A stretch of DNA of 64,000 nucleotides from Venturia oleaginea (GCA_013176395.1 JABMLP010000008.1:1364001-1428000); one strand, 5' to 3'; positions 24,735 to 36,262 are shown, numbered from the stretch's first letter. Notes: generated by a model not told the origin, from the letters alone. Program-made: numbers and translations.

Positions 24735-24917
24735 TCTGTGATCTAGACGAAGGTGTCGTTAAAGCCTTCGGAATGCTAGCAGTTTACTATAGGCTGGCTG
24801 GACGCAATATTTGTTTGCGAAGATGCGAGCAATGCCGAAGACGAGCTCGCCCTCGCGGGCTTAAGTTCCTAGAGAGATGTTTTCTTGGGGGCGTGCAACC
24901 TGCTTTTTGGGAGCCAT
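24735..24917 (-). pseudogene. rps14: Relic of ribosomal protein uS11 (S14) gene
   Basis: From ATG at 24,915-24,917 the minus strand reads MAPKKQVARPQENISLG and then, after a stop, AREGELVFGIARIFA. These match the N-terminal 30-odd residues of eukaryotic uS11. TAA stands where Gln (CAA) is usual. After an interval of about 40 nt that looks like a decayed intron, the frame continues F-N-D-T-F-V-stop-I-T-D-V-S, matching the next uS11 block with two more stops. Because the intron-like gap remains, this is a DNA-level duplicate of the 5' part, not a processed copy. Nothing matching the C-terminal two thirds of the protein was found nearby. It cannot encode a functional ribosomal protein. Confidence 0.82.
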
Positions 24918-25573
24918 GGTTTCGAAGGAGAAATGCTTATTCGTTCGAGTGTAAAGATACGATATTTTGTGTGGAAGATCAAAGGTTGTGGACTCGGGAA
25001 TTGCCGTCTTAAGTCTTGGCAGGACCGGACGCCTACAGAATGAATCGTGGAAACCTTCCATCGATCCTCCATTATGTTGCCTCTAAGACCTTTCTTGGTA
25101 AAACCATGAAAGCGCTTCAACTTCTATCAAACAATATGGTTGTTCAATGTATATCGAAGGCTGATGGTTCAGGAACTTCTATAGACTTCTAATCATCCCG
25201 AGAACAATCACTGACAAAGTAAAATCGTTTCAAACTCAAAAACCGCATTAATCATCAAGATTCTTTCAATGAGCTCATCTATTCCATTGTGCTGTATAAT
25301 GGAAGGTTACAGTATGTAGAAATTGACTGGGTGTATTTGTTTTGAGCGAGACTGAGATGGCGTCAAATTATCATCAGTATGTTCGTCACGGAAGTTCAAA
25401 CGAATTGGTGACTTGATGTGGCGCTGGCCATTTGCGACATCTTCATGCACCAAGACATCTTCCTCTTTCGGTGTAGGCAGTCTACTTTTCACGTTTGAAA
25501 ATTACGTTGGAGCAAGCAAGACCATTTTTACTGAGTCCATTCCATGTGTTACTCTCCGCGGCTCACAGACTAT

Positions 25574-27458
25574 CTATGCATTCATGAGTACATCTGCGAT
25601 GTTTGGCACGATCTCGACCTCATCCAGTGATTTGACGAGGGTATGTGTCTTAAGATCTTCTTCTGTAAGACGTTCATTGCCAGGTCTGTCGACGAGGAGG
25701 GCTTGCATACCTGCCTCTTTGGCTGCCTGGATTTCTGCTCGCCGTTAGTGTGGTCCCTTAATAAGTGAGAATTGGACGACAGCATACCCTTAACGTTGTC
25801 ACTCAGGAACAAGATCTCTCCAACCTTCAAGCTCATGTCTTTGGCAATCAGCTCATAACTCTCCTTCTCCATCTTGGGCCCGGCGGTGACGGTATCATAG
25901 TTGCCTTCGAACAACGTATTCAGATCCTCAGTCTTTTGCCCTGCTACCTCGCCTTCCTTGACACCCTTGCTGATCCCAACATACTTTGAAAACAGCTTTT
26001 GTGCCTCGGCACTTCCAGAGCTGAAGATAGCCAAACGCAACCCAGAATCCTTCCACTGTTTGAGACGAGGCGTGACATCTGGAAACAAAGGCGTGACGAT
26101 GAAGCCACTCTCATAGCCAGTCCGCCAAAGATAACCTTGCAGTTTCTTCAAAGCGGGGTCTTTGACATCAGAAGCGGAAAGTTGGTGGACATGCTCTAGC
26201 AGCGCGGCAGATGAAGCCTGCGCCTCACTTGGAAATACCGATTTGTACGGCGAGAACTCCGACGAATCCCATTGTTGCTCGAGTACCGATGGTAGGGAAT
26301 TCAGCGCATAAGGATACTGTCCGCGTAATCAGTTTCGTGCAATCAATTGTGGCTCTGCTGGGAACTTGAAACGCAATGGTGATGAATGTGCTCGCCATCG
26401 CTGTGAATGATGTAATATTGATGGTTGCTAAGTGTACAATGAGGTGATCTGGGGTGACAGTGGGGTGAGGAGGTAGAACGTTGCTTTGCTTTGTGAGGCC
26501 TATACACAATATGCTGCGAAACGTTTAAGTACATAGATTAAGCTGGTTGTGAAACTTTCACCAGCCTCCACGATCTGTCGGTGGGTCCACAACCGTTTGG
26601 TGGCAATTTACAAGCGCCACAACGTAACGTTCAGCCAAAGAAGAGCTGTAATACCTAGAGCGGAAGCTTGATGTTTGAGGGCGCAAATAATGAGTGAATA
26701 GAGATACAGGTGATTTAGAATATGGCGATTTGACCTACCAAAACGTCTTTGACGAACGAAATCGGACAGATCGTTCCTTCTACAGTGGTCACAGGGACAA
26801 ATGTCAGCGCTTGACTTCAACTCCATGGTTCAACGCTTCTGGGCCAACCCTATGATGATCGCCTCTTTACTATTTTGAAGCGGACAAGTGTGGGGAAGAC
26901 AAAGGGAAATTTAATTGAGCGCCTACGATCAATAGTACCCCGCGGAAATTGTTTTAACAGCTGCGTAACCCGGGTGAGCTATTGATGTAAGCAGGCGTCG
27001 CGACCAGCGCCTCCCCAGGGGTATACTCTGACCACGAGGTCTCGTTATCACAACGTTACACCAGGTTCTTACAGCAAAAGCAAAGCAGAGTATAGAACCT
27101 GGGGTACGTTCGAGTTGACACGAAAAAAATTGGCAAGATGGGGTGCTGACAGGAGAACGCGCGTGCCTAGTTGTCGCTGAGAAGAATTGGTGATCTTAGA
27201 GCGCTTGGTGTTGAGGAGCAGAGGATTGACCAAAGTTTTGGTCACCAGCTCACCATCGATCGGCTCACGATACTGCAGGTCGTGTGGAGGTGGCGGGGAG
27301 TGGAGCAAGTGACTGACTGGATGCGCCGGCCCGATGAGCTGCACACTGTATGCAAGATGGATGAGGTTGAAGAAAAGACGGGATTAAGAAAACAAGAGAC
27401 GGGAGACGGACGCACCTATGTCGAGAACGACTGTCGTAATACCCTTCAGTTCGACCAT
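25574..27458 (-). CDS. utr4: Enolase-phosphatase E1 (methionine salvage)
   Basis: HAD-superfamily enzyme of the methionine salvage pathway that converts 2,3-diketo-5-methylthiopentyl-1-phosphate to the acireductone. Exons 27416-27458 (43 nt), 26739-26779 (41 nt), 25788-26316 and 25574-25734 give 257 residues in perfect frame, the usual family length. HAD motif I is split by intron 1: VVLDI joined to EGTICPISFVKDVL, giving D-x-E-G-T. Motif II is IFSSGS. The Lys block is AGPKMEKESYELI, and FLSDN precedes an intron before VKEIQAAKEAGMQALLVDRP. Introns 1 and 2 are 636 and 422 nt, far longer than others in the window, and intron 3 is 53 nt. A start at Met in exon 1 is the only one that supplies the catalytic Asp. 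Confidence 0.9.
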
Positions 27459-29449
27459 GTCGCTGCAGGACAGAGAAGCGAGAGAAGTATGTAGGTTGTT
27501 TATTGGACGACTGGGAAGGATTTCACCGCTCTACAGTTAGTATCGAAAGGTTTGGTGTTGTCGCGAAGAAAATTTTCAAGAAAAGGTGTGTTGAAGTTGA
27601 TTTCGATTGGCCAAGATGGCTCTTTCACCGTCTTTTGTAAAGTGGCGATTATCTTTGCCAGCGAACACATTTGCTTGCAACCTCACTATCAACTCCATCT
27701 CCACAGCCAATCCACATTCGTACATACAGATTCTGAAACTGCCAATTGTGTTCGCGTTCTTCTTGGTAATACACCACAACGTTTCTGTTCCGGCAGCGGC
27801 AGCTCGTTATGCTCTCACCGCTGTCCGTTACTCTATCCCACAACCAAACTACTGCTGCACCTCTGAAAATTGCACCCTCCACACGATGAACAATCAGAGT
27901 CTCGAACATGGCATTCTTCTCTTCCACCAGGATTTACGAATACGAATTGTGACAGCGCGAGGCTGCCTCGTCTCGACGGAACCCACAAGCTTGCAGGTGA
28001 CCTGCAGTAGCATCGGTCCAATGCTTGCGAGAAACGAGAACGAGAGACTTCTTCTCGAAGAATGATGCATGTTGTTTTGTTGTCCGCATTGTTGCAGAGC
28101 TGCAGACTCGAAGCTGTCCCGCCATCTCGTTTGGCATCGTGTTCTCTGCTAAGCCAAAGGAGTGCCTGTCCAAGAATTGTTGAAATTTTCATCTATCCAA
28201 ATAATTCTCCCATTCGTCGTCTTTCACCGCATTGTTTCGCGAGTGCACGTCAATATCTCAATCTCTTCAGGAAATGTGGGCTTAGGGCACTGTTTGGCAC
28301 AGAAGCGGCCGACGCGACGGGTTTGAATTGAAAACTCGAAGGCTCTCTCGCGCTGGGCCATAACCCCTACGCTCGCAGCGGGTGCGCGCGCATCTCATTC
28401 TCGGGTCTCCGCAAATTGGGGAACGAGGAATGGTGCAAGCTAGTGAACGCCAGAGAGTGTCAAGTGGTGCATGAAGACGGGCCGACCAGACTCGATCAGG
28501 CAGTGTTGAAGGCTTGAAGCGAGAATGTGCCCCTTGCCGGGGCCTGGATCTGCCTCGAACACATGTATTGACTGGCCCAACGTGGACGCCTGACAGCAGT
28601 TGAAGGAACAGTCTACGGCGTTGCGAGGGACAGCGTACAGCAGGCCCGGCAGGATTGTAACCACCCAGCGACGAGAGAAGACCAATAGGCCAATTCTTTC
28701 TACGAGGGTCCGTGTTGGTCGTGGAACTGAGGGTGAGGGCACATCTTTCTGCTTCCACGTCTTTCGGCGCTTGGACTGACAATAAATCACCGCAGCGACC
28801 CACCCTCCCTGACGGCCTGTCTATCGATTGGTGGGCGTGATTAAGTGACGTTTGGAGCGCCTGTCCTTCGGGCGAGTCCGGTCGCGGCTTGGTAGATCAC
28901 GACTGTGCTGCAATTTACTGCTGAAACTCGATTATCGAACGATGGAGACGGGTTTCAAGTAACCCAGAAAATCGTAAGGATACAAACGCTGATAACATTT
29001 GCCACGTCTGCGTTTATTTCTACATCTGGCAGCATCGTTGTGAAGACTGAAGAGCGACGGAGCTTCCAAAGATAGGATCGGTTTTGGCGACTCGGACGCT
29101 TGAAGGTTCTGTCATGTTCCAGCGGCTTTGCTGGGTTTGCTGGCTTGCTGGCTTGCTGGGCTTGCTAAGCTTAAACTTGTTGTGCCAGACTAGACGGGTG
29201 CCTATGCCAATTGCTGCGTGTCTTTTTACGTGCTCGGGTTGCGTGATGCTCGCCTCCCAGCTCCGATCAGTGGGCCTGCATCGCCTGCCATTCCAGCGCA
29301 ATTCCAAGCAATTCTACGGAAGCCGATAACGTGACGGTGGTATTGTATTCAACCGCCCAACGTGGTATGGCCGCATTTCAAGCTGTCGAAATCTTTTCTT
29401 AGCAGGGAGCGCCAAAACAAGGCACACGTCCAGCCCTAGTCTGCATTTG
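27459..29449. other. 2-kb region without a supported gene
   Basis: Contains the utr4 promoter. Open frames of up to about 170 codons occur on both strands but overlap each other, have Arg/Cys/Ser-rich translations and lack motifs. A short degenerate GCTGGCTT-type repeat lies near 29,130-29,165. Confidence 0.5.
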
Positions 29450-30741
29450 CTCTAGCTTTGTCACTGCACTTTTATTGGCTCCTCTGTGCAGCAAGTCACT
29501 CTCGAGCTTGACAGGCCAAATCAGCTAGCTTCCATAATACACCGCCTGAAGACTGGCTCCCACCTTTTCACGAGAAGCCCTAGCTCCGTCTGTTTTCATT
29601 GTATACCTCCACCCTCAAACTCATCTACGTCTTCGTCCTTCCGACTCTACTACCACATCCTCCTGTATATTGTTGTTGCTGCCTCGTCTTCGCAGTTGCT
29701 TCTCCGATCCGTTCCTTCTCCGACCTACCTACGCAATCCCTCGTTACCACCCTCATCACCTTCCCGCTACCTCTCCAGCTCCTGCCGCAACGACGAGCAC
29801 AACTCAGCAACAACAATACCAAACCTCGCCTTCTCCAATCCGAACTACATCAGCTCACCTAGTTACTCCTGTTGTGCCCTATCTCTTCTGCATTGATGTG
29901 AGCAAGCCTCATCATCTGCCACTTCTTGACTCGTCGTCAATGCTGCTGCTCTGAGAACGTTATCTTCAACAACCTGCCACCGCTCGCCATTCGACAATTG
30001 CTTCCAAAGCCTACATCTACCAAGCTGCTGCCTTGGCCTGCTCGAAGCGTCTAAAAGCCTCAACTGGTCATCCGACCATCGTCACTTGTCTCTGCGAGAC
30101 CCGTGCTCAGTCTTGACAGTCATAACCAGCCCCGATCTGCTCGACTTCTCCACTCCACCTGTTCATATTCCACGACTCTCGACCCCTAACCTGCTCGATC
30201 CTCGATACCGTCCTCTGCCTGCCACGACTCTTCCTTCACGAAACCAACACCGGTCGTCGTCCGACAATAACGACTCTTTCCTACCCACCTCTTCACTACG
30301 TTCACACCCTTCGCTGAGTCCACAGCTTCCTTTTGGCCATATATCACGACTTAATTCATCAAATGACCGCCCGCTACACTCTCTAATCTTTCCTTCTGTG
30401 CCTTTCGGCGGCTTTGACGGCTTTCCGCTCGGACTTGTCCATATTTCATCTACACGATAGCGAACTGAGCGACACTGGAGTTTTCCCTTTGGCATTTCGA
30501 AGCAGATCTGCCACTACCTGGTTTCTTTTCATCACTGTACCTGGCGAGCGATTTTTTTTGAACGAACATTTTCTTTCTTCCGTTACCACTGCTTCGTCCA
30601 GAGCCGAACGAACAAGAACACGAAAAGTATATAGACATTCACAGGAGGCTTACTGGATTTTCGCCACTGCTTAGCGTTTGCTGGCTGCCTGCTTCCCTTC
30701 ACACGATCAACCAAGGGACCAGCCCCCATTCACCTGAACCC
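29450..30741 (+). promoter_or_regulatory. Long pyrimidine-rich leader/promoter of the kinase gene
   Basis: About 1.3 kb upstream of the kinase ATG is strongly C/T-rich on the plus strand, with many short CTC, TTC and ACC runs typical of long fungal 5' leaders. Several upstream ATG frames occur (for example 30,414-30,674). None has a recognisable domain, so they are candidates for regulatory uORFs and not separate genes. The transcription start cannot be seen from sequence alone. Confidence 0.5.
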
Positions 30742-32718
30742 ATGGAGTGCATGCGAGACAACTTCCAGGAGGGCGCCCTTCTCGACGGCCGATTCCGCAC
30801 CCTCGCTCCTCTCAATCATGGTTCATTTGGCATGGTGTTCAAGGCGTTGGATACCTGGACCAACATGGAAGTCGCCTTGAAGTGCTCGGCCAAGCCTTCA
30901 GCGACTTTTTCTCACGACCAATGGTTGTCAGTCGACGATAAATCCGAAGAGCTCGTGGTCCATCGTCGCATTGGCGACCATCCCAACATCATCAACCTCC
31001 TCCACAATTTCGAGGACGAGTATCACACATACCTGGTGCTTGAGTTTTGTGCAAATGGCGATCTGTACGAAGCCATCCGTCTTGAACGAGGACCTGGTCA
31101 GACTGAGCATGTTCGAGAGTGCATGCTTCAACTTGTCGATGCTGTTCAGCACATGCATGCGAAGGGAGTCTATCATCGGGACATAAAGCCAGAGAATATC
31201 CTTCTCGACCGCGATGGTTCTCTCAAGCTTGGCGACTTCGGTCTTGCTACCACAGACAGCTGGTCATATGAAGCTGCTGTTGGAAGTGATCGATACATGT
31301 CTCCTGAGCAGTACGATCCTGGTAACCAAGGCTACTCTCCAGCCAGCGCCGACGTTTGGGCCATTGGTATTTGTCTATTGAACATTCTTTTCTCTCGCAA
31401 CCCCTTTGCTGCTCCATGCCTGTCAGATCCTCTCTTCCTCGACTTTTACAACGACCGTCAAAGCTTGTTCGACGTCTTTCCAAACATGTCTCAGGACACA
31501 TACGAAGTGCTTGTTCACTGCTTGGCAATCGACCCCTCGAAGCGGTCTTTGTACGCTGTCCGAGCTGCTCTAGACCGCGCTGTCTGCTTCACCACTGACC
31601 AAGAGACCCTCGATGACTTCTGTGCTGTCGAGAGGGAGAATGTGATTGCTACTGCCAATCGTTCGCCTCTCCGCACCCCATCCATCAGCACTCCTCACCT
31701 GGACCAGGACGGCGGCTTTCAATGGCAACGTGCTTTGGCAATGTCACCCCCTGTTCGTCAGTTGTCTGCCATCCCTGACACTGAGCATGAGCTCATGTTC
31801 CCGTCCTCGGAGAACTCCCATCAAGACTGGTTCTCCAAGCAAGGCACTGCATCGGTCGCATCTTTCGTCGACTCGGGTCTCGGCATGTCTCTTAAGTCCA
31901 CAAACATGGAGCTCAAGCCAGACTCTTTCCGATACAGCCGATCCAAGCCAATGCCCATATCTGGCTCTCTCCCTGTCACCATGGCTCGTCCAATTCCAAG
32001 CATGGCTTCCGTCTTCGGCAAGAAGCGTGAGCATGTCTCCAAGAGCTGGAGCGATCTTTGGGACGAAGAGGAGGAGGAAGAGAATGCCATTCGCATGAGC
32101 ATGGAGAATGACAACACCATGTCAAACCGTGGTCGTGTGATGGATTTGAAAGAAGAGTCAGAATCTGAGGGTCGTGTCACACCACGCCAAGGCCTCACGG
32201 AGATGAAGAATCCTGCCATTGTCAACAACAGCCGCAATCGCACTCCGGACGCTGTTCGTGACCCTCATGTCAGTGAGCACACTGGTTTCATGTTCGAAGA
32301 GGACGAAGTCCACATGCCGGCAACACCTGTGACGCCTAGCAATTCACGCTATTCACCACCACCAAAGCGCTCTGCTGTTGACAAATGGGCAGCTCTGGGT
32401 GAGCGTCGCAAGGGTTATCCCACCCCAAGCAAGACCCCTCAAGACAGCTCGGCACCTCCTCGCAAGCGTAGCCGTGCAAGCAGCTGGCGCGCTCGCACCA
32501 TTGACTGGAGCAACAAACAACAACAAATTTCTTTAATCGGTAACGAACTCGGCGTTTTGGAGCATCATCAACGACTTCATTCTCCCCTAGGAAAGAGCAA
32601 GGAAGTCCCCAAAGTTGGACCTTGGACTTCAAGCAAGGACTGGCGACGTCACGGTTCTCCTCAGCAGGAAGACTTACGTGAGATTGAGTGGGTGTGGAGG
32701 CATGACCTCCACCTGTAG
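30742..32718 (+). CDS. Ran1/Ksp1-like serine/threonine protein kinase
   Basis: An uninterrupted 658-residue frame. The kinase domain spans about residues 15-280. It has the glycine-rich loop LNHGSFGMV, the ATP-binding Lys in EVALKC, a catalytic loop YHRDIKPENILL near 145, DFGLA near 167 and YMSPEQY as the P+1 region. The glycine loop has Asn where the first Gly is usual. The Pro/Ser/Arg-rich C-terminal half is disordered, with an acidic patch (DEEEEEENAIR) and basic clusters (PPRKRSRASSWRARTIDW). This arrangement matches fungal Ran1 (Pat1)/Ksp1 kinases, which link nutrient signalling to development. The exact orthology is inference. The domain order is seen directly. Confidence 0.88.
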   Translation: MECMRDNFQEGALLDGRFRTLAPLNHGSFGMVFKALDTWTNMEVALKCSAKPSATFSHDQWLSVDDKSEELVVHRRIGDHPNIINLLHNFEDEYHTYLVLEFCANGDLYEAIRLERGPGQTEHVRECMLQLVDAVQHMHAKGVYHRDIKPENILLDRDGSLKLGDFGLATTDSWSYEAAVGSDRYMSPEQYDPGNQGYSPASADVWAIGICLLNILFSRNPFAAPCLSDPLFLDFYNDRQSLFDVFPNMSQDTYEVLVHCLAIDPSKRSLYAVRAALDRAVCFTTDQETLDDFCAVERENVIATANRSPLRTPSISTPHLDQDGGFQWQRALAMSPPVRQLSAIPDTEHELMFPSSENSHQDWFSKQGTASVASFVDSGLGMSLKSTNMELKPDSFRYSRSKPMPISGSLPVTMARPIPSMASVFGKKREHVSKSWSDLWDEEEEEENAIRMSMENDNTMSNRGRVMDLKEESESEGRVTPRQGLTEMKNPAIVNNSRNRTPDAVRDPHVSEHTGFMFEEDEVHMPATPVTPSNSRYSPPPKRSAVDKWAALGERRKGYPTPSKTPQDSSAPPRKRSRASSWRARTIDWSNKQQQISLIGNELGVLEHHQRLHSPLGKSKEVPKVGPWTSSKDWRRHGSPQQEDLREIEWVWRHDLHL

Positions 32719-35247
32719 TTTTGTATTTTCTCCTTTTTACTGTCATGATAGCTTCCCAGGGGTGGTTCATTTTGTAAAAACGAGAAGAAAAAATGCGTTT
32801 TCATTTTTTACAAATCGAACAACAATTGTAGTTTTATAAGAAAAAAGACGGAGGAGACATTTTCTACATTACTGAACTTTTTTTTTTTGGCTGGATTACG
32901 GGGATTGGCTATGATGGAGTATGGAAGGAACTGTAGCTGGGAAGCTATCAGGCGAAGGAAGAAAAAAACTCAACTACGCATCTGGAAATTGTATCACGCA
33001 TATGGAACAAAAGGTTTTCTGATAAGGGCGATTAGGATTATCAGACTGGTTCAATTGACAGATTTACCCACTCAAACAACTTGATGCCTGCATTCTTCGT
33101 CCCTGTGACTGTGACCTGTTTGGCTTGGTAGGATACACCGCCCTTTATACACCGCTAACACTTGTATGCACAGGTTCTTCGACGACCAATGGTTCTTGGT
33201 GCCCTCGCACCTCCATTCAATTAAATGGACGATAAATCGACGAGTATGATGTAAGAGTAAATTCTTCTTCTTTTGATTCCTTACGGGGCTGACTCTCTTG
33301 ACAGGACGGTGAATAATCTGCTTGACCAATTGATAAACCCATGAGACTGTTTGTAGAATGTGCTTTTATTCATGGAAGTTTCAGGGGGGTGAGAGTGGGA
33401 GTGGGAGCCTCGTGACCCAATGGAGCGAAATGCGTCAAGCTGAGTTTGACCATGATTGAAATATGAATTACCAAACCGGAATCGCGGAATAGACGAATGG
33501 GGCAAGTGGGGAGATGAGTACTTACTGCATTCATTTGAGAAAAACCCATCAGCTGATTCCCAGATGTTTGGGGTCGGTTAGTGTTGCATCATGGGCAATA
33601 TGATTTTAATATCTGACAGACGGCTTCGACCTTTTTGTTGTTTTTTCTGCAAGGATAGGGTCGATGGTATATTATTGTGCGAGCTTTTGAGCTGGAGGGG
33701 GGGAGCTGGTTAGAGAGGGAGATTACTGTGTAGGGAGGGGTATGTCAAGTAGAGTGTTGGGTTGGAGGGGTGAATTGGGATTTGGGATTAATACCCTTCG
33801 TCGGAGGATTCCGACAGGGAAATGAAGTTGAGGGTCTCGGTGGACACCGTAGCCCTGACGGATAGAGGCTGAAAGAGATGACGGAGGTAAGATCTTGGCG
33901 TGTGGAAGGGCTTATAGTGCTTTCTTGCTGTATGGACGAGTTTGCGGACGGACACACGTTGGAGGTGTTCGTGGGATGGAGTGAATCTATCATCTTTTTT
34001 GATTGACGTGTTCATTTATTTTTGCACTTAGTTCCTTTCGCTGGGATTGAGGACAGAGCTTGGACGAACTTTTCCATCTACTATATTTTGCAGCAGCTCT
34101 TTTGGTGACGGATCTTCCTCGGTACTTTGGCCTATCATTGGGTTTGCTGGATTTCCTTGCTTGGGAGTTGGGGCTGTGGTGGGCTTTTGCGGTTTGTGGG
34201 ATTTTTTGACGGTGTCGTTACTATATTTGAAACGAGGTAGTTACCGCATCCTTTGGTCGCTATGCAAGGAAGAGTGGCTCCCGCGAAGGATGAGGTTGAT
34301 GAAGGGAACTGGTGTTGTGGGATTCTTAGTGGTGGTTGATTGGCTGATAGATTGGGGTTTGGGGTTTGACGTGCGAGGTCGGTGCTCGTTGATGGTTATG
34401 GTTATAGTTATGGTCATGGTCATGGTCTCTGCTTACTAAACTACAGCTGGTTACATTACTCCGGATATGAGCTTTGTGGCAGCTTGAGCATTGGACGTCA
34501 TCAATTGTTGTTGTTGACAGACGAGGAGTTGGTTCCGTACAGAGAGAACTTGTGACGTCGGAAAGTATGAGGTTCAGATTGCTCCAATGCTATCGTGGTC
34601 TTTGATGAATGGGTGATAATTGATGAATGGGTGATATAGATGAATGCTTTCGACAGGTACCTCGTTTATCCGTCTCACGGGCTCGGAGGTCAATTTGCAT
34701 ACTACACTAGATACGGTAACTGCTTATTTTTGCGCCGCAATTAAGGGAGGTCACTCAAAGCAAATGACGCAAAAGAAAGAGTCGCATCAAGACAGGTTGC
34801 ACTCGCAGATTTGCAAACTTGTTGTCAGAGCTTCACGGTGGAGCCACCATCACAATCCACGGCCTTGGGAGTTTAGTCACGATACGATATCGGATCTTTC
34901 TTCAGAAGCAAAATACACGATCAGAGCGATTGGGACCTCCCTTGCTTGTCCTTCAGGACACTGCCGAACGTTCGCCCGTCGCGCGAAAAACCATCGTGTC
35001 CTTTCGAAACATTCTCAATCCCCTAGCCCATCGCGGTGTCCTCTCGACAGGCTACGCCAATTCCTTCCCTGTCCCTCCGCCTCCGTGGTAGTCGATAGTC
35101 GTACCCACCCACCATCAGAAGATCACGTCTCCACTGATCAGAAGATCGCGGGAAAGCCGCCGTCAAAGGAAGATCATCGTCTTTGCTTGCATATCAAATC
35201 TTGAAACAGGCGCATTTGGTATCCACTTTCAAACCGGACTTGGGATA
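32719..35247. other. 2.5-kb gene-poor region
   Basis: Starts with the AT-rich kinase 3' flank, including a tttgtaaaaa/tttttacaaa foldback at about 32,772-32,815. No supported gene follows. Short tandem repeats are visible: a GTTATG/GTCATG hexamer run at about 34,395-34,425 and two copies of a 16-nt unit at 34,602-34,636. A 186-codon plus-strand frame at 34,644-35,204 has no motif and I do not treat it as a gene. Confidence 0.5.
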
Positions 35248-35784
35248 ATGGTGCTGCCTGCTGGAGGATTATTCATCCTATCTGTTTCGCAATCGATTTT
35301 GCTATCTGCGAGTCCGCCTATCTTGCCAAGTTTTCCGCATAATTCGATCGGAGGCGGGCGATGTAGGAATCCTGATGATCCTGGAGATAAGGTGAGCAGT
35401 GGGATTTGTGTCAGGAGTAGTGAGTGTGAGTCTTTGCGTGGAGTCGGCGTTGAGGGGTGGTGTCCTGGGTATGGGACTGGGACTACTTGTTGTGTTAAAA
35501 TGGGATGTTTTCCCAAGGATGAGGCGGGGAGAGGTGGTGTGAGGGTGGGTAGCGCGTGCACTTGGAAGGAGGAATGTGGAAGTGTGTATGGCGGGAGGAT
35601 TGTCAATGAATTGGCTGGAGGTGAGATTGCATTTCCTATGTCTTGATCCATATGTACTGCCGATGGCTGATGCTGATATCCGATGTGTGAAGGTAATTTG
35701 TGCCCCGGTAGAACTGACTTTCGATGCTGTGTTGGTGGTGTCTTTTCCGATATGGTAGAGGGAGAAGAAGAAGAGCAAGACTAG
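35248..35784 (+). CDS. Small secreted cysteine-rich protein with two CPG-CC repeats
   Basis: Exons 35248-35620 and 35693-35784, joined across a 72-nt GT...AG intron, give 154 residues. A hydrophobic N-terminus (LPAGGLFILSVSQSILLSA) is a likely signal peptide. Two modules follow the order C, C-x(4-5)-C, CPG, CC. The first has GICVRSSEC, GWCPGYGTGTTCCV. The second has SACTWKEEC, NLCPGRTDFRCCV and is completed only by splicing, which supports the intron. Comparable C...CPG...CC modules occur in many fungal extracellular proteins, often ahead of lysozyme-type domains. No enzyme domain is present here. An acidic tail (MVEGEEEEQD) ends the protein. It is possibly an effector-like or wall-associated protein. 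That role is inference. Confidence 0.72.
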
Positions 35785-35892
35785 TAGCCACTCACTCCAA
35801 ACCCTATCTGTTATACCTATCGTAGCTTGCCCCAGTTCATCCACCTCTGCTCTCACCATTCCATAGCTCCTTCGCTTCGAGTTGCTCGAGAC

Positions 35893-36262
35893 TCACCAGA
35901 TACCCACCATGGCGATGAATGCCTGCACTTGCGCCTCAAAGAACTCCATCAACTTGACTGTGCTAATGTGCTCATATCCGACTCCAGGCTTCTCATCAGC
36001 AAGCTCCTTACCACGAATCTTCCATTTCTTCATGACGAAACACATGTCATCCTCGACCACCGAGTGTACCGTCTTAAGCATACGGGCCAGAAAATGGTCG
36101 CGCTGCCGTTGAATATGATCACCTTTTAGCAACTTCTCCTGGCTTGCAGGCCAAGTTTATGTCATCTTCGAGGTCCTCGTCGGTAACGGTGTAGTGTAGA
36201 ATTTTCTGGCGGGTTTCCATCGAGAGTCCCAGGTAGCTGCAGTGCTTGGTCTTGGAGGCCAT
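35893..36262 (-). pseudogene. F-box-like protein gene with a frameshift
   Basis: The first part starts at ATG 36,260-36,262 and reads YLGLSMETRQKILHYTVTDE then DLEDDINLACKPGEVAK before stopping at 36,119. A second frame overlapping it continues RQRDHFLARMLKTVHSVVED and MCFVMKKWKIRGKELADEKP to a stop at 35,893. The junction falls at a run of four T (A on the coding strand) at 36,124-36,127. One base fewer there would join both frames. The two parts match, in order, the two halves of the gene at 23,428-23,874. The evidence for one frameshifted gene is good. Sequencing error in the homopolymer remains possible. Confidence 0.65.

Larger units (their letters stand above)
23875..25573. other. Gene-poor region containing a ribosomal-protein relic
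   Basis: No intact gene. It contains the uS11 relic (24,735-24,917) and two 30-nt direct repeats (24,591-24,660). The rest holds scattered stops in all frames. Confidence 0.55.

Noticed and set aside
27607..28065. 152-codon plus-strand frame
   Set aside because: Overlaps similar-length minus-strand frames. Composition is irregular, with no domain or leader context.
28282..28803. 173-codon minus-strand frame
   Set aside because: Arg/Ser/Cys-rich translation typical of a shadow frame in GC-rich DNA. No conserved motif.
34644..35204. 186-codon plus-strand frame
   Set aside because: No recognisable domain, no hydrophobic core pattern, and another frame of 90 codons is open across the same stretch.
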